DNA from: Filibacter tadaridae
GTDB taxonomy: Bacteria > Bacillota > Bacilli > Bacillales_A > Planococcaceae
Direction of reading: 5' to 3'
Length of the DNA stretch: 64,000 nucleotides
Assembly: GCF_900609045.1 (NCBI RefSeq)
Contig: NZ_UXAV01000039.1
Span: 1 to 64,000, forward strand
Numbering within the stretch: the first letter of the stretch is position 1; each line of letters opens with the position of its first letter. The notes below the pieces were generated by a model that had not been told where the DNA came from, ran no database searches, and was given only the letters and a program-made list of their open reading frames with translations. A program made the position numbers and the translations under genes. Positions 33,346 through 42,695 of this stretch are shown here, piece after piece.

Positions 33346-34694
33346 GCTAAACCAAGATAAATAATGACACTGATGACGTCATTTAAAGTTGTGATGAAAG
33401 GGCCTGAAGCGACAGCTGGGTCAATTTTCATCTTGTGCATGAAGAGCGGGATGAAAGAACCCGAAATTGTCGCGACAAAAATGGATACGAAAATAGCTGC
33501 ACCGACAAGAAGACCGATAATGAATTCATGTTTCCAAACGTAGATAAGACCGACAACAAATATCGCGCAGACAAGGCCTGTCATGAACCCTGTCCCGGCC
33601 TCTCGCAAAAGAAGCTTAAACTTACTTTCATCTTCAATGTCCCGTGTTGCAATACCGCGAACTGCAACAGCAAGTGCCTGCGTTCCACTATTTCCTGCAG
33701 TTCCTGCGATAAGAGGGATAAATGCTGCAAGAAGTGCTACTTGAGAAATTGTTTCAGTGAACAAATCGATAAGATTCGCTGTCAACATACCTAAAACTAA
33801 CAAAATAATAAGCCATGGGAGTCTCTTTTTAGCCGCTGACAATGAATTTTTGTCGAATGTATCCATATTGGAAACACCAGCAAGTTTGGAGTAATCGTCA
33901 GATGCCTCTTCATCGAGAACATCGATAATATCGTCAACCGTAATAATTCCAAGTATATGTTGCTGGAAATCAACAACTGGCACAGCAAGGAAATTATAAT
34001 CTTTAATCATACGTGCAACGTCTTCCTGATCTTCAGAAACAAGGACACTTACAATCCGCTCACTCATAATCGAACTAATTAATGTGTCCTCGTCCGCAAT
34101 TATTAAATCGCGTAGCGATACAACACCCATTAAACGATTGCTATCATCCACTGCATAGACATAATAGATTGTTTCCGCTCCTGGCGCTTCATTGCGCAAA
34201 ATGGTCATCGCAGATCGAACAGTAGAATTTTCAGGAATAGACACGTATTCTGTCGTCATAATCGAACCCGCTGTATACTCTTCATAGTGAAGGAGCGCTT
34301 TGATTTCTACAGCACGATCCTTATCCATCAATGTCAAGTAACTAACGACTTGTGCTTTGTCAAGTTCATTCAGGACATCTACCGCGTTATCCACAAACAT
34401 AAAGGAAATCATATCTGCCGCATACGTCGTGTCCATCTCCTGAAGGAACTGTTCATAATCGTCATCGTCAATTTCACTTGTTTCAAAAACCTCTGCAAGT
34501 TCTTTTGGGGATAAAAAATGATACATCGTTTTCCGCAAGTTTAGTGTAACTTTTTCATAAAATCTTGCTCGATCATATGCATGAAGGTGCAAGTATTCAT
34601 CTCGGAAAGATAGGATTGCCTGATTTTCCAATAGTTCGATCAACTTTTCTTCATCGAAATCAATTTCTTCGTTGTTTTCTTCATTCACAGTCAT
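33321..34694 (-). CDS. mgtE: Magnesium transporter MgtE
   Basis: A 457-residue Mg2+ channel: acidic N-domain (about 1-130), CBS pair (about 140-260; YTAGSIMTTEYVSIPEN, LMGVVSLRDLI, ILGIITVDDIIDVLDEE), connecting helix and five membrane segments from about 290 (LIAGTAGNSGTQALAVAVRGIA carries the pore-lining Gly-rich motif). Divergent from prpE across 92 bp. I see no M-box leader in that short gap. Confidence 0.92.
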   Translation of the reverse strand: MTVNEENNEEIDFDEEKLIELLENQAILSFRDEYLHLHAYDRARFYEKVTLNLRKTMYHFLSPKELAEVFETSEIDDDDYEQFLQEMDTTYAADMISFMFVDNAVDVLNELDKAQVVSYLTLMDKDRAVEIKALLHYEEYTAGSIMTTEYVSIPENSTVRSAMTILRNEAPGAETIYYVYAVDDSNRLMGVVSLRDLIIADEDTLISSIMSERIVSVLVSEDQEDVARMIKDYNFLAVPVVDFQQHILGIITVDDIIDVLDEEASDDYSKLAGVSNMDTFDKNSLSAAKKRLPWLIILLVLGMLTANLIDLFTETISQVALLAAFIPLIAGTAGNSGTQALAVAVRGIATRDIEDESKFKLLLREAGTGFMTGLVCAIFVVGLIYVWKHEFIIGLLVGAAIFVSIFVATISGSFIPLFMHKMKIDPAVASGPFITTLNDVISVIIYLGLATVFIGDL

Positions 34695-34786
34695 ATCTGC
34701 ACCTTCCTTTCCAATTTAGTATACATTGATGTGGCAAACAAGGAAATGCTATACTTACTTAACTATATTTTAAGGAGCGACTTACT

Positions 34787-35527
34787 ATGAAATACGACGT
34801 AATTGGTGATATCCACGGTTGTTTTACAGAACTGATGCAGTTAATCTATAAACTTGGTTACTCGATGGACACGGGAATCCCAGTTCACCCTGATGGAAGG
34901 AAACTTGTGTTTGTCGGTGATGCAACCGATAGAGGACCTAATTCCCTGGACACATTACGATTACTTTTCAACATGCAAGACGCAGGAACGTTCTATTATT
35001 CCCCGGGAAATCATTGTAACAAACTCTATCGCTACGCAAAAGGCAATAAAGTACAACAAACACATGGACTCGAAACGACCGTCGCAGAACTTGATACGTT
35101 AACGCCTGAAAACCGGAAACTTTTTTTGAATCGTTACAGGTTATTTTATGAAGCGTTGCCATTATACGTGACACTTGAAGATCAACAACTCATCATCGCA
35201 CATGCAGGTATTCGCGAAGAAATGATTGGTTCACCGGATTCAGAATCGATAAGAACGTTTGTTTTATATGGTGATATAACAGGTAAAAAAGCTGCCGATG
35301 GAAAACCGATACGACGGGACTGGGCTAAAGAGTACAAAGGAGATGCGTTTATTGTTTACGGTCATACCCCCGTAAAGGAAGCCCGTTTCAAAAACAACAC
35401 CGTCAATATTGACACAGGTTGTGTATTTGGGGGGAAGCTTAGTGCATTCCGTTACCCTGAAATGACTACTCTTTCTGTCGCCTCTTTACAACCTTTCACA
35501 CCAGAAAAGTTTACTGTATTCATATAA
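34787..35527 (+). CDS. prpE: Bis(5'-nucleosyl)-tetraphosphatase PrpE
   Basis: A 246-residue calcineurin-type phosphoesterase with metal motifs GDIHGC (7-12), GDATDRGP, SPGNHCNK and YGHTPV. PrpE hydrolyses Ap4A asymmetrically and influences germination in B. subtilis. TAAGGAGCG precedes ATG. Converges on the pseudouridine synthase gene with an 8-bp overlap. Confidence 0.9.
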   Translation: MKYDVIGDIHGCFTELMQLIYKLGYSMDTGIPVHPDGRKLVFVGDATDRGPNSLDTLRLLFNMQDAGTFYYSPGNHCNKLYRYAKGNKVQQTHGLETTVAELDTLTPENRKLFLNRYRLFYEALPLYVTLEDQQLIIAHAGIREEMIGSPDSESIRTFVLYGDITGKKAADGKPIRRDWAKEYKGDAFIVYGHTPVKEARFKNNTVNIDTGCVFGGKLSAFRYPEMTTLSVASLQPFTPEKFTVFI

Positions 35528-36455
35528 TTCTAGAAAAAATTAATGAACTCATATCTAAGGGAACGTCACTTTCAAAACGTACCCGTTCCCCTGTTAACGG
35601 GTGGCTGAATTCAATTGCTGCACAGTGTAAGGCTTGACGGCCGATTAATGAAAGTTTACCGCCATACAGATCATCCCCAGCAAGCGGATGACCCGCCCAC
35701 TGCATATGTACCCTTATTTGATGAGTTCTACCCGTCAGAAGGACAAGTGCAACTTTTGTCAATTGTTGGCCTTCTACAGTAAAACGATTAACGACATTTA
35801 TTTCAGTTCGTGCAAGTTGTCCGTCATCCCGAACCATGCGCTCTATTATGCTACCTTCTTTTCTACCTATAGGAGCATCGATCATGAAGTTGCTTCTATC
35901 GACATGCCCTTCAACAATTGCGATATACTGCTTATGAAAACCGTCATGTATCATCTGCTGACTTAGCAAATGATGGATATGACGGTTTTTTGCGATACAG
36001 ATTATGCCCGAAGTGTCTCGGTCAAGGCGTGTAACGACATGAACAGTCGCCGGTAGGCAATCTCGTGCAAATTTCCCTGCGACAAAATTTGCAACAGTGC
36101 CGTCAGGATGATCTCGCGAAGGGATTGTGCTTTGTCCTGGTGGTTTATCGATAATGATAAGCGCGTCGTCTTCATATAGGATGGTAAGCGGCCCTTCTGT
36201 CGCATGTAAGCCTATACTCGGTTGTTCTAACGGGAATAAGATTGTCACTTCATCTCCCGATTTCAATACATGACGTACATCTCTTTCAATTCCATTCACT
36301 AAGAGAAGTCCACCATCGTATTTTGTCGCCGTCAGTGTTCTTTTTGAGATTCCTTTCAAATGAAGAAATTCACGAAGACGCATCTCTGCTGCCTCTTCGT
36401 TTGCAACAAAGGTGAGTTTGAATCTCAAATCTTTACTCATCATCTCACACATCAC
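35520..36455 (-). CDS. yjbO: RluA-family pseudouridine synthase (YjbO)
   Basis: A 311-residue protein with an S4-like N-terminal domain ([17 protein letters not shown]) and a catalytic domain containing [12 protein letters not shown], where the Asp after RL is the nucleophile. [19 protein letters not shown] is typical of the RluD/RluA group. It overlaps nadK by 11 bp. Target site in rRNA or tRNA unknown. Start uncertain among several ATG codons at the 5' end. Confidence 0.88.
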   Translation of the reverse strand: MMCEMMSKDLRFKLTFVANEEAAEMRLREFLHLKGISKRTLTATKYDGGLLLVNGIERDVRHVLKSGDEVTILFPLEQPSIGLHATEGPLTILYEDDALIIIDKPPGQSTIPSRDHPDGTVANFVAGKFARDCLPATVHVVTRLDRDTSGIICIAKNRHIHHLLSQQMIHDGFHKQYIAIVEGHVDRSNFMIDAPIGRKEGSIIERMVRDDGQLARTEINVVNRFTVEGQQLTKVALVLLTGRTHQIRVHMQWAGHPLAGDDLYGGKLSLIGRQALHCAAIEFSHPLTGERVRFESDVPLDMSSLIFSRII

Positions 36456-37245
36456 TATCTATAAATGAATCGTGAACGCGTTTCCAAAATGGGAATGCTC
36501 TAAATCGGCCAAAGCGCACTCTTTCTTTCGAGACGATATATTCAATCGATTTTACATCCTTATGCAACAGTTGAAGGTGATCGACTGTGACCATGAAGTC
36601 TGGCGCTGTGACTGGTGTCAATACACATTTATGATGTGACGGTAACACAAGCGGCGCACCGACTGTCCTAAATACCCGATTGTTTATGGATGCCATTTCA
36701 GTTAACTGGATCGCAGGCAATGATGGATGAATGATTGCTCCACCAAGTGCTTTATTGTATGCAGTAGAACCTGATGGAGTCGACATACATAATCCGTCTC
36801 CACGAAAGCGTTCGAAATGTTCACCGTTTAGTTCGACATCCATGACGAGTGTCACTTCAGGCGATTTAACGGTCGATTCATTTAACGCAAGGTATGTGGT
36901 GCTTTGTGCGCCATTCTGATAGTTGATGGTCACATCTAGAAGTGGATACTCAATCACGTCGTATTCTTTACGCGCAATGGAAATGACAAGTTTTTCTATT
37001 TCAGCTGGTTTCCAGTCCGCGTAAAAACCAAGATGCCCAGTGTGAATACCTACAAATGCCGTGTCTTTTAAACGATGGCTATATTTATGGAAACCATGGA
37101 GCAATGTACCGTCCCCACCAATCGACAAGACCATATCAGGTTCTTCATCGTCGTATAGCAGCCCAAAATCCGTCAAATAATCCATAGCTTCTTTCATTAA
37201 CTTGTTCGACAAGTCATCATTCCTTGATTGGATTGTAAATTTCAT
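36445..37245 (-). CDS. nadK: NAD kinase
   Basis: A 266-residue ATP-NAD kinase with [11 protein letters not shown] (GGDG) and [20 protein letters not shown] motifs. Makes NADP. GGGAGGAGGAAG precedes the ATG, which overlaps the relQ stop (ATGA). The relQ-nadK-yjbO order is that of B. subtilis. Confidence 0.94.
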   Translation of the reverse strand: MKFTIQSRNDDLSNKLMKEAMDYLTDFGLLYDDEEPDMVLSIGGDGTLLHGFHKYSHRLKDTAFVGIHTGHLGFYADWKPAEIEKLVISIARKEYDVIEYPLLDVTINYQNGAQSTTYLALNESTVKSPEVTLVMDVELNGEHFERFRGDGLCMSTPSGSTAYNKALGGAIIHPSLPAIQLTEMASINNRVFRTVGAPLVLPSHHKCVLTPVTAPDFMVTVDHLQLLHKDVKSIEYIVSKERVRFGRFRAFPFWKRVHDSFIDSDV

Positions 37246-37919
37246 TTACTTCCTCCTCCCTTCTCTTTTTTTTGACTATATCCGCGTGTTGCATATTCTT
37301 TGAACGCACTGAAATACTGTTGCGCATCTTGAATTTCATCTCGAATAAGTGACATTTCTTCATCCAGACGAAATGCCGCTTCCGCCGCTTTTTCCAGTCT
37401 ATGATTAATGGCAGGTGGCATTTCCCCCTCATATTTGTAATTCAGTGTATGTTCAATCGACGCCCAGAAATTCATGGCTAGTGTTCGAATCTGGATTTCA
37501 GCAAAAATCGTTTTTTCTCCGTCAATCGTTTGAACCGGATACTCGATAATGACGTGATAAGACCGGTAACCACTTGGTTTTTTGTTGGATATATAGTCTC
37601 GCTCTTCTATCACTTTCAAATCTTTTCGCTGTCGCAATATCTCGACAACTGTGCCAATATCATCCACAAATTGACACATCATTCGAAGACCCGCAATATC
37701 AGGCAGTTCCGCAGCGAGTTCTGCTGACGGTTCAAACGGAATCCCTTTCTCAAGTGTCTTGTCATATATGCTTGCTAGCGGTTTCACTCTGCCCGTCACA
37801 AATTCAATGGGCGTATGTATATCTTCAAGATTATACTGGGAACGTATCCCTTTTAACTTTATTTTCAATTCATCCACCGCTTGTTTATATGGTTCAAGAA
37901 ACTGATTCCATTGTCTCAT
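37242..37919 (-). CDS. relQ: Small alarmone synthetase RelQ (YjbM)
   Basis: A 225-residue (p)ppGpp synthetase with only the synthetase domain and no hydrolase domain. [42 protein letters not shown] and [18 protein letters not shown] form the substrate site. Coupled to nadK. Probably transcriptionally induced under wall stress as in Bacillus. Confidence 0.92.
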   Translation of the reverse strand: MRQWNQFLEPYKQAVDELKIKLKGIRSQYNLEDIHTPIEFVTGRVKPLASIYDKTLEKGIPFEPSAELAAELPDIAGLRMMCQFVDDIGTVVEILRQRKDLKVIEERDYISNKKPSGYRSYHVIIEYPVQTIDGEKTIFAEIQIRTLAMNFWASIEHTLNYKYEGEMPPAINHRLEKAAEAAFRLDEEMSLIRDEIQDAQQYFSAFKEYATRGYSQKKEKGGGSK

Positions 37920-37937
37920 CGAGAGTCCTCCTAGCTG

Positions 37938-38327
37938 TTAGTCCACTTGCTGTAGTATTACGTTGAATGCCTGTTCAACCGCGGTAGAAAAAGCCTCTCC
38001 GTAATTATCATTGCCCTCTATATTGTAAATTAGCATCATCAGTTCTTCTTTAAATCCAACAAGGACCATTGATTCTTCCCCGTAAAAAAGTATGGGCTCT
38101 TTTTCTGCCTGAAGTGCTTTTACCATGTATGGCCATACATCTTGTTTGAAATATATGTGACTATACCCTATTTCTTCATCCAATAAATAAACGAATGAAA
38201 CGTTATCCGAATCTGTTATCATTTTCCCGGCGGGCGTGCCAGTCGGTCGTTCTGCTGTATTTGGTAGTGAAAAACGAATTTCTTCACCGTTTTGAATACC
38301 TATTTCTACGTAATTTAAAGTATGCAC
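37938..38327 (-). CDS. yjbL: UPF0738 family protein (YjbL)
   Basis: A 129-residue protein at the YjbL position directly upstream of relQ (18-bp gap), with the expected size and beta-rich opening (YVEIGIQNGEEIRFSLPN). Function unknown. yjbK (CYTH phosphatase), normally beside it, is absent here. Confidence 0.72.
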   Translation of the reverse strand: MHTLNYVEIGIQNGEEIRFSLPNTAERPTGTPAGKMITDSDNVSFVYLLDEEIGYSHIYFKQDVWPYMVKALQAEKEPILFYGEESMVLVGFKEELMMLIYNIEGNDNYGEAFSTAVEQAFNVILQQVD

Positions 38328-38484
38328 AATTTACTCGTCCCTTCGTATGTCAATACGTTCAGTTTACCATATGAAACTCGGTCTTGCAGTCTGGACCATG
38401 CGTTTTTTACGATAAATTGGTATACTGGCTATAAGTGCAATCGTTCAGCATTCCCACGCCAAGCACTGGAGAGGACGGATCACG

Positions 38485-39171
38485 TTGGATACACAAGCAA
38501 TACGTACACTAATGGAAATAAATGCACTCCAATCCCTCGGCTCTGTACAAACCTTAGCCGGTGAAAATAATATGTCTTCATCCATGTTTCAAGAAATGCT
38601 CGGCGAACTGATGAGGAATCCTTCTGTATCTGATTCATTGACATCCGTTTCATCGACTTTACTTGGAACTGCAACTAGCACAGATAGTTTACGTTATGAT
38701 GGGCTTGCCAACATTTTCAAACCATCATCGCTTTCTTCAATTCTTTCAACCAAACAACCACCCGCTATTTCTTCCGGAAGCAGTACAGTGGACAATAACG
38801 AGTATGCTGCTATCATTCAGCAAGCTGCCGACAGGTATGACTTGCCAGGGAAACTCATATCCTCAGTTATTAGGCAAGAATCGAACTTTAATAGTGATGT
38901 TGTCAGTCACGCAGGTGCTGCGGGTCTAATGCAATTAATGCCTGGTACGGCTAAATTTCTTGGTGTAAAGAATAGTTTGGACCCCGCACAAAATGTTATG
39001 GGCGGTGCAAAGTATTTGAAACAAATGCTCACTCAATTCGATGGTAATATGGAACTTGCACTAGCGGCCTATAATGCAGGCCCTGGTAACGTAAAAAAGT
39101 ATGGCGGCATCCCACCTTTTAAAGAGACACAGCAATATGTTGATAAAGTGCTCGGGTTTTACAAAGCATAG
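38485..39171 (+). CDS. yjbJ: Lytic transglycosylase (YjbJ-like, SLT domain)
   Basis: A 228-residue protein. Low-complexity Ser-rich N-terminal half, then an SLT domain from about residue 110 with the catalytic Glu in SVIRQESNFN, plus GAAGLMQLMPGTA and AALAAYNAGPGNVKKYGG. It cleaves peptidoglycan. No signal peptide is evident, so export is unclear. TTG start after GGAGAGGA. Confidence 0.87.
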   Translation: MDTQAIRTLMEINALQSLGSVQTLAGENNMSSSMFQEMLGELMRNPSVSDSLTSVSSTLLGTATSTDSLRYDGLANIFKPSSLSSILSTKQPPAISSGSSTVDNNEYAAIIQQAADRYDLPGKLISSVIRQESNFNSDVVSHAGAAGLMQLMPGTAKFLGVKNSLDPAQNVMGGAKYLKQMLTQFDGNMELALAAYNAGPGNVKKYGGIPPFKETQQYVDKVLGFYKA

Positions 39172-39275
39172 GCATATCCACTGCATGTAATTCTGTTTTA
39201 TAAGCGGTTTATTTGTGAAAATAGTGATGGGTTGGTAGAATGTCAATACAGTCAGAGCAAAGGAGATTGACGTAA

Positions 39276-39668
39276 ATGATTCGAAAACCTTTGATCCCTT
39301 TTGAGGAGATCGGTGCTGAAAAGTTGTCGGAACTTATCGACCAGTTTTATTCCAAAGTTGCCGTCCATCCAGACCTATACCCGATTTTTCCAGATGATCT
39401 GGCAGAAACGGCACGAAAACAAAAACAATTTCAAACACAATACTTAGGCGGACCTAATCTATATACAGAAGAACATGGACATCCCATGATGAAAGCACGT
39501 CATAATCCATTTCCCATAACACCTGCACGGGCAGATGCCTGGCTTTCATGTATGGCAGAAGCAATGGATGATGTCGGTTTGGAAGGAAATTTACGTGATA
39601 TTTATTACAAACGCCTCGTCCTGACTGCCCGCCACATGGTGAACAGGAACGGGGAGGGGAATTCGTGA
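39276..39668 (+). CDS. yjbI: Truncated haemoglobin (group II, YjbI)
   Basis: A 130-residue 2/2 haemoglobin. FYSKVAVHPDLYPIFPDD, the Gly/Tyr YLGGPNLYTEEHGHPMMKARH (distal region and proximal His), and AWLSCMAEAMDDVGL. AAAGGAGATT precedes ATG. Overlaps yjbH by 4 bp, the standard YjbI-YjbH pairing; the two proteins are linked to redox stress. Confidence 0.9.
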   Translation: MIRKPLIPFEEIGAEKLSELIDQFYSKVAVHPDLYPIFPDDLAETARKQKQFQTQYLGGPNLYTEEHGHPMMKARHNPFPITPARADAWLSCMAEAMDDVGLEGNLRDIYYKRLVLTARHMVNRNGEGNS

Positions 39669-40471
39669 ATCGATCATCCTTAATAGAAGAACCAATTAAT
39701 CCTTCTGCATTCGCAAGACCGATTGAATTATATGTATTCATCGATCCTTTATGCACAGATTGCTGGTCATTACAGCCGCTACTACGTAAATTACAAGTGG
39801 AGTATGATCGTTACTTTACGCTTCGCATTGTATTACGTACATCCCTGCCTAGTATGAATTTACAATGTACACGCGATACTGAGTCAACGGATACATGTGA
39901 CAAAGCCCATGCGGCTTTCCCATCGATTGCTGTCAAAGCCGCAGAATTCCAAGGAAAACGAGCAGGCTTTCGCTTCTTATCTAAAATGCTAGAGTATTCA
40001 TTTTTGAAATCCAAAAACGTTTCATCATTTTCTATACTGCTAGAAATCGCAGAAACCCTAAATCTTGATATAGATGAATTTACAAGTGACTTTTCATCCA
40101 AAAATGTATTACGTTCCCTTCAAGTCGATTTGTATTTATCGAAGGAAATGGAAGTCGAACAAGCCCCGACATTCGTCTTCTTCAATGGTAATATCGAAGA
40201 CGAAGGATTAAAAGTGGAAGGCTTATATGACTACTCGGTCTATAAGCAAATTCTAGAGGAACTAGTGGGGAAATCTTTAACGCCTGAACCACCGCCCAAT
40301 CTAGAGAGCCTATTCCAACGTTTCGACACACTCGAAACAAAAGAAATCGCAACTTTTTACGGTCTATCCGAGAAGTCCGCAGAACGTGAGTTAAAAAAAC
40401 GGCTACTCCAACAAAATGTCGAACGAATGGCATTCCAAGATGTGACTTTATGGCGTAAAAAACGAGGATAA
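39665..40471 (+). CDS. yjbH: ClpXP adaptor YjbH (SpxH), DsbA-like
   Basis: A 268-residue DsbA-family protein with CTDC near residue 36 (FIDPLCTDCWSLQPLL). YjbH presents Spx to ClpXP for degradation; spx itself lies at 46730. GTG start overlaps the yjbI stop. The C-terminal third (FDTLETKEIATFYGLSEKSAERE) is typical of SpxH rather than plain DsbA. Confidence 0.9.
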   Translation: MNRSSLIEEPINPSAFARPIELYVFIDPLCTDCWSLQPLLRKLQVEYDRYFTLRIVLRTSLPSMNLQCTRDTESTDTCDKAHAAFPSIAVKAAEFQGKRAGFRFLSKMLEYSFLKSKNVSSFSILLEIAETLNLDIDEFTSDFSSKNVLRSLQVDLYLSKEMEVEQAPTFVFFNGNIEDEGLKVEGLYDYSVYKQILEELVGKSLTPEPPPNLESLFQRFDTLETKEIATFYGLSEKSAERELKKRLLQQNVERMAFQDVTLWRKKRG

Positions 40472-40611
40472 CTTTATCAAGCCTTTTCATTCACCTGGGA
40501 TTTACTGGGGGATGGAGGGCTTTTTTTGTATCGGGAGTTGTTTTGATAGTTATGGGGGTGAGGGGTGCGGGATTTGATAGTGAGTTGTGTGGTTCGGTGT
40601 AGTTTTGTCGG

Positions 40612-40955
40612 ATTGCAGTGGCAGTTTTTGTGGGCGTCCCTACAGTTTGATGATTTGTCCTTACAGTTTCATCTTTTGCCATGACAGTTTCGGAGGGCCA
40701 TTACAGTTTCAGGGATTGTCCTTACAGTTTGACGAGTTCTCCTTACAGTTTCAACTTTTGCCATGACAGTTTCGGCGGGCCATTACAGTTTTAGGGATTG
40801 TCCTTACAGTTTGACGGGTTCCCCTTACAGTCTCATCTTTTGCCATGACAGTTTCAGCGGGCCATTACAGTTTTAGGGATTGTCCTTACAGATTGACGGG
40901 TTCCCCTTACAGTTCCGGCGACCGTCCTCGCAGTTTGTTGAATTGCCATTAACCT
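40612..40955 (-). repeat. Phased tandem repeat array B (82-bp period)
   Basis: About 15 copies of the core (minus strand AACTGTnAnGG, seen as CCnTnACAGTT on plus) every 20-21 bp. Larger period 82 bp: GGCCATTACAG recurs at 40697, 40779 and 40861, each period holding four cores. Same family as array A but with four instead of three cores per period. Between the converging yjbH and NERD genes. No gene in 40472-41041. Confidence 0.9.
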
Positions 40956-41002
40956 GTGTGACGGGTACTGACTTCGGCCCTATGCATCTTATTTTCTGCA
41001 CG

Positions 41003-41033
41003 CAAAAAAGAGTCTATCTAAATCGATAGGCTC
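41003..41033 (-). terminator. Terminator of NERD gene
   Basis: GAGTCTATC / GATAGGCTC hairpin; minus-strand T-run (CTTTTTTG). Confidence 0.75.
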
Positions 41034-41041
41034 TCTAAACT

Positions 41042-41920
41042 TTATTCATGAGGAACTCTTTTATTTCCACTAATGTAGAATGTTGCAGTTGACTTACCTT
41101 TTTTTACAAGCGGCGACTTTGATAGGGCATAACGTGCTGCATTTGAATTTTTTAAACTTAAAAAGTCCCTGCATTCTTTATTTGTTATAGAACTTTTCAC
41201 TAGGAGTAACCAATCTTTAATTCCATCATTAAATGGATCCAATACATCTTTTGAACAAAATTCACAATACCAAGTTTCACGGTTCTTCTTAATAAGAATA
41301 CCATTGCAATGGTGACATAATAACCCTTTCCTTAAATCACTCGCATCAATATTAAAATATGAACATAGCGGAAAAGGATTGAATCTTTGCTGCTCATGTT
41401 GTATTTGACGTGAAATATTCTCTAATTCCGCCCCTGAAAAAATAACATTATCAGGTAGTAGGTTTTGTAAGTAGTATGGAATTTGTTTTTTATAAATGAT
41501 CGGAAAATCATCAGGCGCGTCTTCCACAATCGTGTTTTGATTGGCTAAAACGATTAAACCTTGAGTTTTCAAGGAAATTCCATGTTGGCGAAACCACTCG
41601 TTCAAATTCAACTTATTTGTTTCAGTTTGATAAACAGGGCAATTGAGAACTGCTTCATCACCATTTTTAAGCGTCTGCTTGAGATGAGGGGGATTTTTTA
41701 CAAATCTGACTGTATCCTTAAGATTTTTCACCTCAACGATTAATACATATCGCTCTGAAATTATCAACGTGTCAATTTCAAATGTATGATTCGAGGATAT
41801 ACTTAGGTGAACGTTCTTAAAAATATTAGTCATATATGGAAAATGTGTACGCTCGATATATAGATCGACATTACGTTCACCGGAGTAACCACTATTCGTT
41901 CGATAGAATTGATTTTTCAA
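41042..41920 (-). CDS. NERD-domain protein with zinc-ribbon-like motif
   Basis: A 292-residue protein. The N-terminal NERD (nuclease-related) domain shows EIDTLIISERYVLIVEVKNL, with the D...E.K restriction-like core. A C-terminal zinc-ribbon-like CHHCNGILIKK...WYCEFC lies near residues 200-225. NERD proteins are thought to process nucleic acids. It lies between yjbH and pepF and is flanked on both sides by phased repeat arrays in the same orientation, suggesting later insertion. The start at 41920 has only weak ribosome-site support. Confidence 0.82.
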   Translation of the reverse strand: MKNQFYRTNSGYSGERNVDLYIERTHFPYMTNIFKNVHLSISSNHTFEIDTLIISERYVLIVEVKNLKDTVRFVKNPPHLKQTLKNGDEAVLNCPVYQTETNKLNLNEWFRQHGISLKTQGLIVLANQNTIVEDAPDDFPIIYKKQIPYYLQNLLPDNVIFSGAELENISRQIQHEQQRFNPFPLCSYFNIDASDLRKGLLCHHCNGILIKKNRETWYCEFCSKDVLDPFNDGIKDWLLLVKSSITNKECRDFLSLKNSNAARYALSKSPLVKKGKSTATFYISGNKRVPHE

Positions 41921-42121
41921 ATCCTGTACTCTTCGATGCGTAGGGGATAACCGGGCAATAAGGCGCGGAATACCATCGAGTAAAACAGGTCTATTTCTTT
42001 GGATTAATTTACTTATTTATTTCAGCCCCCTTCATGCGTTCAGATTATTCACATTAATTATACTTTAGAAAACAAAAACTGACAACACATTTTTACGATT
42101 AAATCGATTTTACTCAGAAGA

Positions 42122-42350
42122 TACAGGGATTGTCCTTACAGTTTCTTCTTTTGCCATGACAGTTCCGGCGGGCCATTACAGTTTCGGGAATTGTCATTAC
42201 AGTTTGATGAGTTCCCCTTACAGTTTCTTCTTTTGCCATGACAGTTCGCCCGAGCCATTACAGTTCCCGCAATTGCCCCTACAGTTCGATGAGTTCCCCT
42301 TACAGTTTCTTCTTTTGCCATGACAGTACACGCTATCCGGTACAGTTTCC
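42122..42350 (-). repeat. Phased tandem repeat array C (82-bp period)
   Basis: TTGCCATGACAGT recurs at 42151, 42233 and 42315 (82 bp). Each period has four cores of the CCnTnACAGTT type about 20.5 bp apart. Same orientation as array B on the other side of the NERD gene. It lies between the NERD 5' end and the pepF 3' end. Confidence 0.9.
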
Positions 42351-42383
42351 GCAACCATGTCCTTTACATTCAGACAAAAGAAA

Positions 42384-42417
42384 AGAGCATGGACTCCTGG
42401 GGGGGAGTTCATGCTCT
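42384..42417 (+). terminator. Hairpin next to array C
   Basis: Stem AGAGCATGGACTCC / GGAGTTCATGCTCT with a G-rich loop, flanked by ATTTC. Could be a terminator or part of the repeat locus. The rest of 42418-42649 holds no recognisable feature. Confidence 0.5.
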
Positions 42418-42649
42418 ATTTCAAAGGGAATGGAAGAAATGTTCACGTTCAAACAAAAGGGGTGTATGTTTGGTATGTGATTTATTTCACATCCTTACTT
42501 TATCATAAAATAATAATAGCATCAACTATTCACAAAGAATTACACATAAATGACACAATCGTTTTAGTATAAGGCGCTATTTACATACAATCTTCTACTT
42601 CTGGTTAACTGTATTACAGGTTCTTCGGTATCACATGCTTAGAAAAGTC

Positions 42650-42682
42650 CTAAAAAAATCGTCCGCTAATATATAGCGGACG
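42650..42682 (-). terminator. Terminator of pepF
   Basis: Perfect 9-bp CGTCCGCTA / TAGCGGACG stem; minus-strand T-run (ATTTTTTT). Confidence 0.85.
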
Positions 42683-42695
42683 AAATTCATGTCAA

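Noticed and set aside
34695..34786. M-box magnesium riboswitch before mgtE
   Set aside because: The divergent gap to prpE is only 92 bp, too short, and no M-box pattern is seen.
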